A stretch of DNA of 64,000 nt from Lunularia cruciata (taxonomy: Eukaryota; Streptophyta; Marchantiopsida; Lunulariales; Lunulariaceae). Under the pieces are notes generated by a model. It searched no databases. It worked only from the letters and a program-made list of their open reading frames with translations, and was not told where the DNA came from. Positions within the stretch are counted from its first letter, which is position 1, and the number at the start of each line of letters is the position of its first letter. The position numbers were made by a program, and so were the translations under genes. The stretch is taken from contig OX419757.1 in the NCBI GenBank assembly GCA_948567375.1, positions 14,508,001 through 14,572,000 on the forward strand, read 5' to 3'. Below are positions 38,401-49,589 of this stretch, in pieces.

Positions 38401-39560
38401 AGATGTATTTGCTTGGAAAGACAAAAGAATTGATCTCACAAAGATGAAAGTTGGAAGGCTCATCCTTGGGAAAACTTAAACCTGCATAGAAAGGGAATTT
38501 TGATAGTTCTATTGCATGTTGTATCACCGGACCCATTAACCAAGACAATTCTTGGTTCAAAAGGGCTCAAATGGAGCTAGAGCTGCTTGACATATAGGCT
38601 CTGGCAGAGGGTCTACACGTCAGGCAGACCCAACATGCATATGAGCTCCATCAACGCTCTGTCAAAATCATGGTTGCCAGACTTTGTTGTTTAGCGGGCC
38701 GCCAGAGCCCAAGAGAGCCATGTGAATCAGGTAAGAGGAATTAAAGTCCATTGTGAGAAGAGTATTGATAAGGTCTAAGTAGAGACATCTTTCCCTAGGT
38801 TGGTTTCCAAGAGAGCTCATAGTGGTAAAGAGCGCATAGAGCACACTAGGTGACGTAAAGAGATAAAGTTACTGATATACATATGTGGTCTAGGTAAAAA
38901 AAGTAAAAATACATAAATAGGGTCAAGAGAATGTAGCTCTGAGTATGAGTTTGATGGAGCTTGAAGAGATATGACAAGAGTACAAAGAGTGTAGAGAGTT
39001 GGAGGTAGGAAGAGAAGTGAACTCTGCCCTCATTTGTGAACATCTAGATCTACTTCTATAGTATGTGAAGACAATCTCAATCCATAGACATCCGGATAAG
39101 ACTATGTGGATTGTTGATAAGGCGGTATGTATGGACATGGCAAGGATGCAAGTAAAAGAATATGATCTTGTGGTGGTGGATGGGTACGCTATGGGAGAAG
39201 GGGACAGAGTCGTGGATTGTGGAAGGAAGATTAATAGGTATGCCAAAAGATGTAAGATTATCCGTAAGAAAATCAACCAAAGAATCAGTATGTCAAAAGG
39301 TGTGGGATATTCCATTAGTATAGATAATGTACATAACATGGAGATTGAAGGCACTCATATTAAAAAAACCTGATCAATTATCGATGAGTGTTGAAAAAGT
39401 CTATATTTGGATCTTTTCATTGATCACAAATAAAGGGTAAAGGATGGAAGATAAAAAGTATCACCTATGGTTGTCCATCTAAGCCCCTATATTAAAAAAA
39501 TATATAGAAACATCATAAGTTTCTTTTCTTAAAAGTACTCACACATACAAGAATATAAAT
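35471..39560. other. Unassigned repeat-like intergenic DNA
   Basis: Four kilobases without a recognised protein domain in any frame I read. The longest open pieces (minus strand 35834-36088, plus strand 39065-39373) show no motif I know, and the latter opens with GTG rather than ATG. Short open pieces with many stops suggest decayed mobile DNA, but I cannot name a family. Confidence 0.4.
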
Positions 39561-39729
39561 ATTAACACATGACTAAAAGAAAAAAAAATATAGACAAGGA
39601 AAACAAAAAACACAAGGAAAATTAAAAGGAAAAACAAAATAAGGATAAAATTGGAAGTAATAAAAGAATATAAATAATACAAAATAATTAAAAGATAAAA
39701 CATATGGAATAATAAATACAAACCAAAAA

Positions 39730-40240
39730 CTAGAGGAAATTGAAACATCAAATAAATTAAGGATAAGAAGAAAAAGAGAAGCAAATGAGAAGGTACTATC
39801 TACGACCAAAGAAGATCATAGTCACCATATGACCATAATTTCAAAATATGTTAAAAAATAAATTTCTTTGAATATTTTTATTTCAAAAGTAAAAACCAAA
39901 GGAAAATTGAAATTTAAAATAAGGATAAAGAGGAAAAAGAGGAAAAAGAGAAGCAAATGAGGAGGTACTATTCATGGCCAAAGGAGATCATAGTCACCAT
40001 ATGATCATACATTCAAGCTGTGTTAAATATATTTTTCTTTGAATTTTTTTATTTCTAAAGTAAAAAACTAAAGGAAAATTGTAATATAAATAAAAGGATA
40101 AAGAAGAAAAAGGGACACAAATGAGAAGGTACTATGTATGACCAAAGGAAATCCTAGTCACTATATGACCATACACTCAAAATATGTTAAAATTTATTTT
40201 TCTTTGAATATTTTTTATTTCAAAAGCAAAAACCAAATTT
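39730..40240 (+). repeat. Tandem array, about three units of 162-173 bp
   Basis: Units opening with ggataa(a)gaagaaaaagag begin at about 39761, 39923 and 40096. Each continues through aaatgagaaggtacta, a gaccaaagaagatcatagtcaccatatgaccat-like segment, a T-rich stretch and aaaaccaaaggaaaattg. A partial unit precedes the first. Units are visibly diverged. No coding capacity is apparent; period and AT-richness resemble satellite-like DNA. Confidence 0.75.
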
Positions 40241-40619
40241 CAACATATGATGATAGTTGGATTCTATATGATGAAAGATAAAGTAAGTTAAAAGATTGAT
40301 GTGTTTTAATTAATAGTAATGACTAAAATATTTTTGTAAAGAAAATGAAGTCATACAAGACATATATTTTACATGCAATTCATTTTAAGCATCATTTAAA
40401 ATAAGTGTATTGAATAAATATTTAATTTAATTTTATCTCTTATATATAGTCTAACCTAGTAAACTATTTTACAAAGAGTGTGGTTTAAGTTTTTACAATC
40501 ATCTACAATCAATCTTCTATAATCAAAGAGTGTGGTTTAAGTTTTAATTATATTAAATGCAAAGGGAATAATCAAGAAGAACTATCTTGTCTATTATTAT
40601 TAATATTTAATATACTTAT
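40241..40619. other. AT-rich spacer
   Basis: No gene or clear repeat. It contains a short direct duplication of aaagagtgtggtttaagttt near 40474 and 40526. Confidence 0.5.
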
Positions 40620-42280
40620 TATAATCATAACTGACAAAAGTACCACTATCTCTCCACAGTCCTCTTCTAGTGGAGTTGATAGGAGAGGAAAATGATGAGG
40701 AACTATACGCATAGGAGGGAAATAAATAAGGAGAAATCATTAATGGTTCAAAGCAAATAGAAATTTTGTTTGTTTTCAATTTTGGAATCATTGGCACTCA
40801 CATAATAGGATGTAGAGAATTTTATAAATATATATGAGCACAATCAGATTTTTTACTTTTGAGTGATTTTTTTAGTTAAGTATGAGATGAGTTTTGTTAT
40901 TATGTTATAATCTCTTGGTTTGTGTACTCTGATTCTCTTGGAACCCAATTTGAAAATTATAGAGATGAAAAATAGACGTAATGAATTTTTAAAGTATTTT
41001 AAAAGTTAGCATTTAATTATTTGAGGTGGGATATGATAGGGTTTTCTTCTCAAGCTTAGGGAGATATATGATGAACCATCTTATGTTACTCTTGTTATTT
41101 TTGTATAACTTATGGCTTCAATTCCATGTGTGGCTACATAGAGTGATACAAGATACACCATGCTTGTTGTTTTATATATTCTTTATCTTGTAAAGAGTAC
41201 ACATCCATGTGGAAAAGATGCAGAAAGACTATAATTGGACAGCTTGGGATGCCATGTGAGCTGTGCAACCACATAAAGATGTCTGATATATACTATTATG
41301 CATTATATATCAATCTCTTTGTTCCATATATACATATCAAGTTGACTGAGTTGGTAGCATCTCAAACAAGTTATATTTGAGTTTTATTCAAAAGTAGTTA
41401 TCCATGTTTGTGCGCATTCTATAAGCTTCACATTGCACTTTATATGAGGTTAGAAAAGCTTTTTGCTTATTACTTGATAGATGTGCACACGATCTCTTGG
41501 ATGAGTTAGCATAATTTTGTTTCTCTTACTCTTGCAGTGATATTTGTTTTATACTAAAGATAGATGTGCATCACAAAGAAAGGTGGCTACTAGACTTTGG
41601 AGATTTTAGGCTAGGGATTGAAATATTTTACAACAAGAGTCTATTTAGGCTACATATATTAAGAGATAGTTTCAATTGTAAGATACTACAAGTGATACTT
41701 ATTTTTTGACCATATATGAACTTTAATCAAGTTGATAAGTATACCATGAACCCTCTATTCTTTTGGTTAATTTGAATAGTGAGACTTTTTCCTCTTCGCA
41801 CCTTTTACATCCCTCCAACTAGAGAAGAAACACCATTAGAGGTCTTATCATATCAACTTGAGTAGCCATGATATCTTGATAGATTGTCCATGCATTTTTT
41901 ACTATTGCAAATCTCTCCTTATGATGCTTGTCATTAGACTTCAATATAATTTAGATATGATACACTAAGAGGTTTTGAGGTCATATCTCTTGGTAGTAAA
42001 ACAAATTATAGATGCACCCATAGATGGTGTTTAGAATAATATTTACAGTTTCTCTTATATATCTATCTTTAGAAAGAGTATGGAAGCTAGTGTATTTGTA
42101 ACAAGTGTTATTATTTTTGTGCAATCCTTCCATAGTTTCAGTTTATCTCTCTATTACTATCTTGACTTTTCACTAGAATGAGTTAAAATTCTTTAGTAAA
42201 ATACAAATAAATGACAAGGAGATCTCTTAAGAGGACTCTTATTTTCCATAACTTCCTAACTCTTAATTTTCCATACTTAT
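40620..42280 (+). mobile_element. RT/endonuclease element, copy D, left half only
   Basis: Aligns with copy A from at least 7160 (position 40780 here) through 7506-7670 (41110-41270 here, sharing gatacaccatgct and tcttgtaa-type text) to about 8910 (42230 here, aaggagatctcttaagaggac). It stops just before the RT catalytic region and abuts the minus-strand gypsy relic near 42285. It has no long frame. It shows that the left half of copy A belongs to the same element. Confidence 0.62.
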
Positions 42281-42289
42281 CCTCCTCCT

Positions 42290-42860
42290 TGATTGGCAAC
42301 TAATGATATCTTGCTCAAATCCAAAGTATTGAAGACTTTTGCAGGTCCAATTGCATCAAAGATCTCCTCTGGTATAGATACCGATCAGTCCTAGTCTGTT
42401 GGTTGATAGGACAGTAATCTCCACACATCTGCCTATCTGTGTAGTTGCCATGCATATCCTTCTTGATTGGCATCATTGATGCTGATACATACTCTCTATG
42501 TGAATCTCCACCAAACCAGCCTCAAAAAGGTCACTACTCTAGCTCTTAATCAATGTTCTCTCCATGTTGTTGTATCAATAAGGACATTTGAAAACTGGTG
42601 TATGACTAGTCAACTCAATTTGAATACGAGGTCCTTTTAGAGCACCCAAATCCTTCATATTGAAGGCAAAACAACTCCTGTAGCTCCTCAAGAACCTCCA
42701 AACTCTCTGTCTTTCCTCTCCTTTAAGCTAAGGTCCAAGATCTGGCTCCCAAGTATCCTCTATAAATGTCATAGGAGTGGAAGCCGTAATGACTAGCTGC
42801 TACATTGGACCCTTGGGAGCCGTATTGTCATGCTCCCAAGCACTAGAGGTCCTAACCTTA
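42290..42860 (-). pseudogene. Truncated reverse transcriptase N-terminal part (methyltransferase element)
   Basis: Downstream of the methyltransferase the minus strand reads VWRFLRSYRSCFAFNMKDLG (about 42700-42640), then EAGLVE near 42520, and further pieces in shifted frames matching the template-binding part of Ty3/gypsy RT, up to TNRLGL-type text near 42400. The catalytic YxDD box is not reached before the break at about 42285. This fixes the element as Ty3/gypsy-like, since RT follows protease. Confidence 0.65.
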
Positions 42861-43129
42861 GTGTGAAAAACTCCCTATGATCTGGCTGCAAGCTCCATAC
42901 GTCCTCTAGCTACATCCCAAGTAGACCAAGGGTGTAATCCAAGTAGCCCATGCTCACCTAGATGGTCTCTAACTGGACCACTTTCCCTAGTAACTACTGG
43001 TTGTGTCCCAAGAATACCATGTCCACTTAGTCCATTGCCCCCAACATGTGCTTGAATCATCTTGATAGGCACATGGCTCACAAGTGTCCAAGTGGTGATG
43101 CCTTTCAAGCGCATCCTATGTTGCTTTGC

Positions 43130-44090
43130 CTAGCCAAGGCTCACAACCCAGGTCAAATAGTTCAAGTCCATAGCTTGACCTAACACTTGACGCTTGGATG
43201 CCTCTTACACTACTAGAACAGCGGTAATACCAATGAAAAAACCCATCACCCGCTCTTTCTCATTGGCGGTAGGCTCCACCAATTTTTGTAAATATGAGTC
43301 CCAAACCAATCTAGGACCTCCTTCTCAAAAAGCATGAGAGATTGGGAAACGCATAAGTATGGGAAAAGCAACTCTAGGCTGTCCAACTATGTTCACCACT
43401 ACCACCGGTGATCTATCAGCCATTACCACCATCTGAGACTAATGCCCAATATCCAAGATGTCATCAACAATGATGTGGTCTAGTTGTTAAATCTTGTCAT
43501 AAGCGCATTGTAGAACCTTTATAGGTAAGAAGTTTGTCCACCAAAGACAAAATGTGATGAGCTCGTGATCCCACTCTGGCTGCATCTAACAAAATAGTAA
43601 GTTCCATCCAAGGATGGACATGATGTGTAATCGCCACCACTTGGGTGCAAGAATCACCCATCAAAGGGACATTCTCCAAAATGTAAGTTGGAGAAACGGA
43701 CTAATGAACTTGGGGGTATTGTAGTATCCATAACATCTCGCAAAACACACTAGAATGGAGATCCTAGAGACCAAAACCTTGGCTAGCACGTGTATTTCCC
43801 TAACATGGCCATCCCAAAATCACCAAATGAACAGGCCCATGTCTTTCCAAATCATGTGCCCCGAGTAAGGAAATGTTTGTTGGTAGGGCCTTCTAATAAC
43901 CCCTGATTGGTAACATCGGTAGTAACTCAGAATACCAATTAGCCAAGTGTGCCACATGATGTAGAGAGACTTGCCTAGCACTCTCATCTCTCTCCACATA
44001 CAAGTACCTCCGTACTCGTATACCCGCCTATAGGACCGCAACTAGTCTGGTGTTAATCCTAGCAAACAACTCCAATAGACATACTCCCTC
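43130..44090 (-). pseudogene. C5 cytosine DNA methyltransferase domain inside gypsy pol
   Basis: About 315 codons, the usual size of a C5-methyltransferase catalytic domain, with motifs in order. Motif I is LLELFARINTRL (about 44046-44080; AdoMet binding, expected F-A-G-x-G-x-G, here with Arg for two Gly). Motif II is RRYLYVERDE. Motif IV is VILGWPC followed by a stop (Pro-Cys at 43803-43808, stop 43800-43802, where the family has Gln). Motif VI is YILENVP (43668-43685). A motif VIII-like LDAARVGSRAHH lies near 43590-43555, and motif IX/X-like EKERVMGFFIGITAV at 43219-43263, then VLGQAMDLN. A frameshift lies near 43500. The catalytic Cys and ENV are preserved but stops inactivate this copy. 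It would methylate DNA cytosine; closeness to DNMT3/DRM enzymes is a guess. Confidence 0.8.
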
Positions 44091-44519
44091 TACTTGATAC
44101 TACCAAGCAATGAGTGTGGTATCCAAAGGTGTCAAGGTAATCAACTCTAGAGGCTCATCCTCACACTAATCTCCTAGTGGTACAAAGGCTCCACTCCAAG
44201 CCTCCTGCACCAACCAATCTGCATGTTCCTAAAATGCCTCCTCTAAACTCCACGATGGAACATCCAAGGTGGATAGAACAATCCCACTTGTACTCCAAAT
44301 CTGAGTGATCTCCTCTAATACTTGAGTATCATGTGCATGGGTGTTCCTCTCCAACAAATCACCAGGCCAAGTAACAACACCACTAAAAGCTAAAACTGAT
44401 GTTGTCATGGTCCAAAACTATAGTGAGCCAAGACTGCCACTACTGAAGTGTATTAGTAGGCAACATACTCATCCTTCACTATACTGCCAACCTGGTCTGT
44501 AGGAGGTTGTCTCCTCCCA

Positions 44520-44815
44520 ATAGTTGATACTGAAACCCATGGGGCATAACACTGCTCTTCCAATTAGCACATCATATGACTCAGCTATCGTTGCAATAGC
44601 CTGAGTTCTCACTTCCAAGCTATCAATTAGGTGACCAAGCTGAACTTGGACAACAAGCTCCCCATGTGTGATGTACTGTGTCTAACCACCACCTAGAGAT
44701 GTTTGGATCTGAAATGAACACCTCTCCACATCGGTCTTCCATAACTTCAAACCAACAATTGCAGCCTTCTCCAACGTAAGGGGTTGTGCACCAATGTCTA
44801 ATAAGACTCTCTATG
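44520..44815 (-). pseudogene. Aspartic protease (methyltransferase element)
   Basis: The minus strand reads RVLLDIGAQPLTLEKAAIVG (DIGA at 44798-44787), then TDVERCSFQIQTSLGG, and later YDVLIGRAVL, the start, flap and end motifs of a retroelement protease. The residue after the catalytic Asp is Ile instead of Ser/Thr. A TAG at 44813-44811 separates it from the open frame 45275-44814 in the same phase, so gag linker and protease were once one frame. Confidence 0.72.
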
Positions 44816-45275
44816 GTATATAAAACTTCCTTGAAGGTCCCACCAAATGGAAAATCCCCCTCTGGTTATCCAATAGGACAATACCAAGTGTGAACTGTGG
44901 TCTCTCAAAGGCTAGTCTAACTGGCAACTCCTCCAATCTAACTGTTATTGCTTGCCATAAACCATTGGTCATTGAGCAAATCCCATGCTCCTCAACCAAG
45001 TCAACTCCACTATCAACTACCTCTGCTTTAGAAGAGGGAACCACATCATCCCTACTCTCACAAAGCATGGCATCCAGCCGGAACACTAGGGTTGGATCAA
45101 CTCCCAATGTAAACATACTATTGGCTAGAAACAAAAGGCAATGCATAATCAATTGAGCCGCCCCCAACATCATGCTAGATTCAATTTGTATAGTAGTAGG
45201 TGGTTGAGTAATAGGTAGTCTATTATACATCCCATCAACACCTATCACACCTGCACTAGGAAGTCTTGGAGCCAT
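44814..45275 (-). pseudogene. Linker between Gag and protease (methyltransferase element)
   Basis: The longest open stretch of this element, 154 codons starting MAPRLPSAGVIGVDGMYN. It has no catalytic motif but runs in phase into the protease after one TAG. In Ty3/gypsy elements this position holds the gag-protease spacer. Confidence 0.6.
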
Positions 45276-45531
45276 AGATGTTGTCTACAATGATTCAGAG
45301 AGCATGAAAGATAGAGGAAGTCTGACCTATCTCCCAACCTCTCTTCTCTATGGGTCCAACTCCATTGATGCTCCTCTAGGCACGTACTGCACTCCTAGTC
45401 ATTGCAACATATGCATCCACCTATGTTGCTCCACACATGAAGTCCAAAGCATCTCTATCACCAACATATGAGGTGGAAGCCTCAACACCCAAATCTGATC
45501 TCCTTTGAGCAATGGCCATACAAACCAATCT

Positions 45532-46864
45532 CTACTCCAATTGCTCAATCCGAGTAGCCATAGTTGTATCAAAAGTAAGGGCAAGGAATGCACCCCTACT
45601 AGGTGTAGATCCTTTGCTACCTCTTCCTCCATGAACTAGAGCTCCTCTACTACCTGCCATAGCAGCCCTACCACTCCGTAACTCCGGGTGTAGATCAAAG
45701 CATTGGTCACTAGAGTGACCATATCTGTGACAATGCTCACAATCTCTGTGCTTGTTGTGATGCACAAGAGGTATCAAGTCGGTTGCCCTGAGTACACTCT
45801 CTCCTATGGTGAGGTCCACCACAAGTCCTACAAGCAACACCACCACTCACAGGCTATTGTTGACCCAAAAATGAAGGTAAGGGTCTAACTACAATATGCA
45901 CTCCACTCGCTTGATAGGACCTAGGTTGTCCACCTTGTCCTCAAAAACCAACTAGGCATGGTGCAATCTGCTACACTCTAGAAAAAGTTACAATTGTGGA
46001 TGAGATCTCCCAACCAAATCCAGATGTCACCACTCTTTCCTCCATGATGTTGAGCTCAATACAATAAGCCAAACCAAAGACCATTGCCAAAGTGTGCAAA
46101 GTAGCTTGTAAAAACGTAGCATCACAAACTCTACATCATAACTCCCTTTCCAATATCCCATACCAAAATTGGACTACGTGGGCCCCAATAACTCCTTGAG
46201 AGAAACTGATCAACTGTCTCATGCGAGTGTATGCCTTGCATATGCTTTTTTTAGCCTTCTGTTGGAACTCCTACAAGCTTCTTAGCTTGTCGGTCCACAC
46301 TCCTTGGTAGTTCTACCTCAAACATTGGAAGAACTCCATCATGGGGTTAAACCTCAAAATTACATCACCTCATGTAGCAATACCTCCACTCATAGTAGCA
46401 TTATCTCTAACTAGTGCACCGCCACTAGCTCCACCAATGTCATTTGAGCTAGAACTCATGGGTACAATTGATCTTCTCCTAAAAACTAAGCCTAAAGTGA
46501 TGGAGACATAGTTTGGAGACCAATGTTGTCTCCATAGCTCAATCTATTCCAAGTGAGCTCTCTTGAACTCATGGTAGTCATCCATTGGCGGACCCTCTAA
46601 ATGTTGAAACAAGCCCTCCCATCCCATGAAGGGTGTGAACAAAGTCGGGTTTTGCATTTGCTGCAAATCACACCAACTATCAAACTCCTAGATGAAGTCA
46701 TCTAACTCAATGGTACCCATTGTAGCAGAGGAATGCCTAGGGCCTTTGGAGGCCTCATAAATCTTGTCCATGTCCTACAATAGCGGTGTGGACACACCAA
46801 GAACACTCTCAACTAAATCAACTCCTTTGTCAAACTCCAACTCAAAGTCAAATTTCTCCCTCAT
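45532..46864 (-). pseudogene. Gag with CCHC zinc knuckle (methyltransferase element)
   Basis: The minus strand opens at an ATG at 46864 (MREKFDFELEFDKG), continues through a retrotransposon gag-like stretch (WCDLQQMQNPTLFTPFMGWE near 46660-46600; a KLRSL and TRMRQLISFSQGV region near 46290-46200) and ends in a knuckle CEHCHRYGHSSDQC at 45741-45700 with all four zinc ligands. Stops, many of them TAG, break it into pieces. Confidence 0.7.
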
Positions 46865-48490
46865 TGGGACCTGAGATACTTGCTAATACTAAGCACCAAT
46901 GCGGGTTAACTCTCGATGTATTATAGGGCTATCTCCTTTGGAATCACCAAAAAACTCTATCGTGACAAAGTAACCACAAACCGCCAACCGCAATTGGAAC
47001 TACAACTGCAAGTACCCCACCAAGAACCAACACCAACTAAGCACCACCAAGTGCCAATACCAACAGAACACTACTCACTAATGTAACTCTAATTGAGACA
47101 ACTAAACTAGCGGGAAGGGTGACCTATAATCTGCCATCACAACACGCACTCTCACAATCTGCAAGTTATCACTTCTTGCATCACCGGAGAGAAACAAAGG
47201 TAGTCTGATTAGTCATCACTCCAGCTTCACCACCGAGAGCACACTTGAGCACCAACGCTCTAAATTCTAGGCACCTCACACAAACATGGTGCACAAATAG
47301 GAAGTAAAGAATAGAGGGGGTCCAATCACAAGAAATCTAAACAAAAACTCTCCATCTCATAAAGCAACACGAGACTTACTCTACCACCATTTGGCATTTC
47401 ACATAATAGGAGTTCATATCTACGTCCTAAGCTACCAAGATCACCAAGAATGGGATCAAATTGCCCCTCCTAGCCAAAGCTACAAGCGTATAGATAACAA
47501 TGGAACAGTCACTAGGACACCAAGTGAGGATGGACTAGTTGGCTTGAACACTAGTCTAGGAACCAGAGATCTAGGGGTCAATTCCTATTATACACAATAT
47601 AGTAGGATAGGCAAATTTTGCCAAACAATGACCAAGATCTACTCTAAACTAGCACGCCTTTTGGCTCTTTTGGGCCTCCATAGCCTCTCATAGCCCACAG
47701 CCCTATGCCTTGAAGCCTCTAAACACCAAAATAAGGCCTTTCTTCTTACTACTTTGAACCCTCTCCAAATCTATGAAACTCCTCCAACTTTGGCCAAAAA
47801 TCTGCCACTTTGAAACTCCTCCAAACCTGGTCAAAATCTGATGTAAACTCTAGCAAAAATCTGACATAAAATTTTGACACAAACCCTAAAGTTGGCTAAT
47901 CACCAAATCCTCTGCTAACTCTCCACCTTTGATCCTCTTGATAAAGTCATTCCTTGTATTCCCTCTCAGCATATTGGGAGCATGCTATAAGACAATTTTG
48001 GGACAAATACTATCACAAAGATGAAGGTAGACACCAACTATCACAAATGTGCTAAAAGTGAATAGAACATTCACAAGAATTGAATCCAAGATAGTCATGA
48101 GAATAAAAAGTGGGACTAAGATACATGCTGTGCTTATATCTATTGCTACAAAATATACATCATTGTCAACATCATACACTATAGACACATAACTCACACA
48201 TAAGTCATACATAGATTCTAAAGTGCCACAATAATCAGTTTGTTTACACCACTTGAATCAACTCAACTCATATCAGTACTTGGTCTGTCATTCTATAAAT
48301 TACCAACAACTAGACACTAATTATAGTCAAGCCACACCCACTCTAGCTAAGAGAATCTAGGTGACTCTCACTGGCCTCTGTCCACCATAGCCAAGAACTT
48401 GAAGGCTCAACATCAAAGAAGTGAGCTCTCTGGAGTTGCAGTTTGAAAGTATACCACTGGACTCAAGCTAGATCTGAAAGCCTAATGGTC
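46865..48490 (-). other. Leader region of the methyltransferase element
   Basis: Between primer binding site and gag start. No protein domain recognised; several tens of bases are direct repeats of catcaaatctg-like text near 47800-47870. Assigned by position only. Confidence 0.45.
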
Positions 48491-48502
48491 CCTCTGATAC
48501 CA
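48491..48502 (-). other. Primer binding site of the methyltransferase element
   Basis: On the minus strand the sequence is TGGTATCAGAGG, matching the 3' end complement of initiator methionine tRNA (TGGTATCAGAGC) in 11 of 12 positions. It marks the start of the internal region; the 5' LTR should lie at higher coordinates, roughly 48510-48720, though I could not find its outer boundary. Confidence 0.7.
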
Positions 48503-49009
48503 CACCCAATGGTGCAAACTGTGCAAAGTGACGGTGGACTCCACCATGAAGTCAATATCTCAAATACAAAATCTGACCATCGGAAAGTAGTCTATGACTA
48601 CTAAAATACCCCTAACTACTATCAATGCAACTCCAGTGTCCGAGCAATCTAGATGCAACACTACAAATGGCGTGACACTATACCTACACAAAACCTACAA
48701 ACATAACAAGCACAAGTAGATGACTCAACACCAATGGAGATTGATGTCATCTAATAGAGACCACTTGGCATAATAGATCATGATCAATTGTGAAAAAATT
48801 ATGGTTATTTCTATTATTTCTAAATTGGACAATCCATTGCTAAATGTGTATTCCACAATGCATAATTTTGACCAATTACCCAAATGGAGTTTGTGGGGCA
48901 CAATGGTGAGGGAAAAAAGATTCCTAATAGGAGATATCAAATCACTTACTAAAAACATGGTTATTTATAATGAGATTGAAGGCTTGACTTGTACAAGTTT
49001 GATTCACTT

Positions 49010-49303
49010 GTAAGGTATGATGTCAATTGTGATTGTAAGATTTTGGTTGATTTTGGGAGTTTTGAGAGTTATATGTCCATGCAATTAGAAAAGGAATTGT
49101 GTATTCTTATCAAATTTGCATTAGGAATCAAGTTGATGATGATAGATTGTCAAAAGAGTTTTACATTTTATACTTCATGTTTTATTATTTTTAATATTAG
49201 GATTGATTATTCAAATTGTATGAGATTCCTTGTAGCTCACCTATATTATGATATCATCCTAGGTCTTCATGAGCTTGAGCATCATAAGGTTCAATTTAAT
49301 TGA
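49010..49303 (+). pseudogene. Aspartic protease (E2)
   Basis: Within an open frame 48989-49303: ILVDFGSFESYMS has the position and spacing of the retroelement protease active site (D-x-G-S), and YYDIILGLHELEHHKVQFN matches the typical domain end (YDxILGMxWLxxHxxxI). It lies directly before the RT region. Confidence 0.65.
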
Positions 49304-49589
49304 TGCCAACAATAGATTCAAGTACAATATCAAAGTAAGAATTATTGATTAGATTGTTTGGAACCTCTAAGTAAGACATCTAAAAATAGTCAATCCAAAA
49401 ATGGAAATTTTATCAAAAGAGTAATTATAAATCAAGGTTTGGAGGAAGGTATTTTTGTTTTTGTAATATGGATCAAACTTGTTGCACAAGGGAAATTTGA
49501 TGATGATCAAAAGCCAAAGGTTGATCAAATAGTTTAGGAGTTTGTAGCCATGTTTCAATTGATCTTTCAAAAGGGTTACCATCTGATCA

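Larger units (their letters stand above)
42285..48502 (-). mobile_element. Ty3/gypsy relic carrying a cytosine DNA methyltransferase domain
   Basis: Read on the minus strand from a tRNA-type primer binding site at 48491-48502: leader, gag (from 46864), zinc knuckle (45741-45700), aspartic protease (about 44815-44520), C5 cytosine methyltransferase (about 44090-43130), then the N-terminal part of a Ty3-type RT (about 42860-42290), where it is cut off at copy D. RNase H, integrase and the 3' LTR are absent. Stops and frameshifts occur throughout. The methyltransferase lies between protease and RT and keeps the same strand and order as pol, so it looks like part of the element, not a later insertion. 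Confidence 0.78.

Noticed and set aside
39065-39373. 102-codon plus-strand open frame
   Set aside because: Starts with GTG and shows no known motif; the surrounding DNA is repeat-like. Kept only as a note.
39539-39809. Minus-strand hydrophobic open frames rich in Phe and Leu
   Set aside because: They arise from A-rich low-complexity DNA read on the opposite strand, not from a membrane protein gene.
39730-40240. CRISPR-like array
   Set aside because: Units are contiguous with no unique spacers, and the sequence is plant nuclear.
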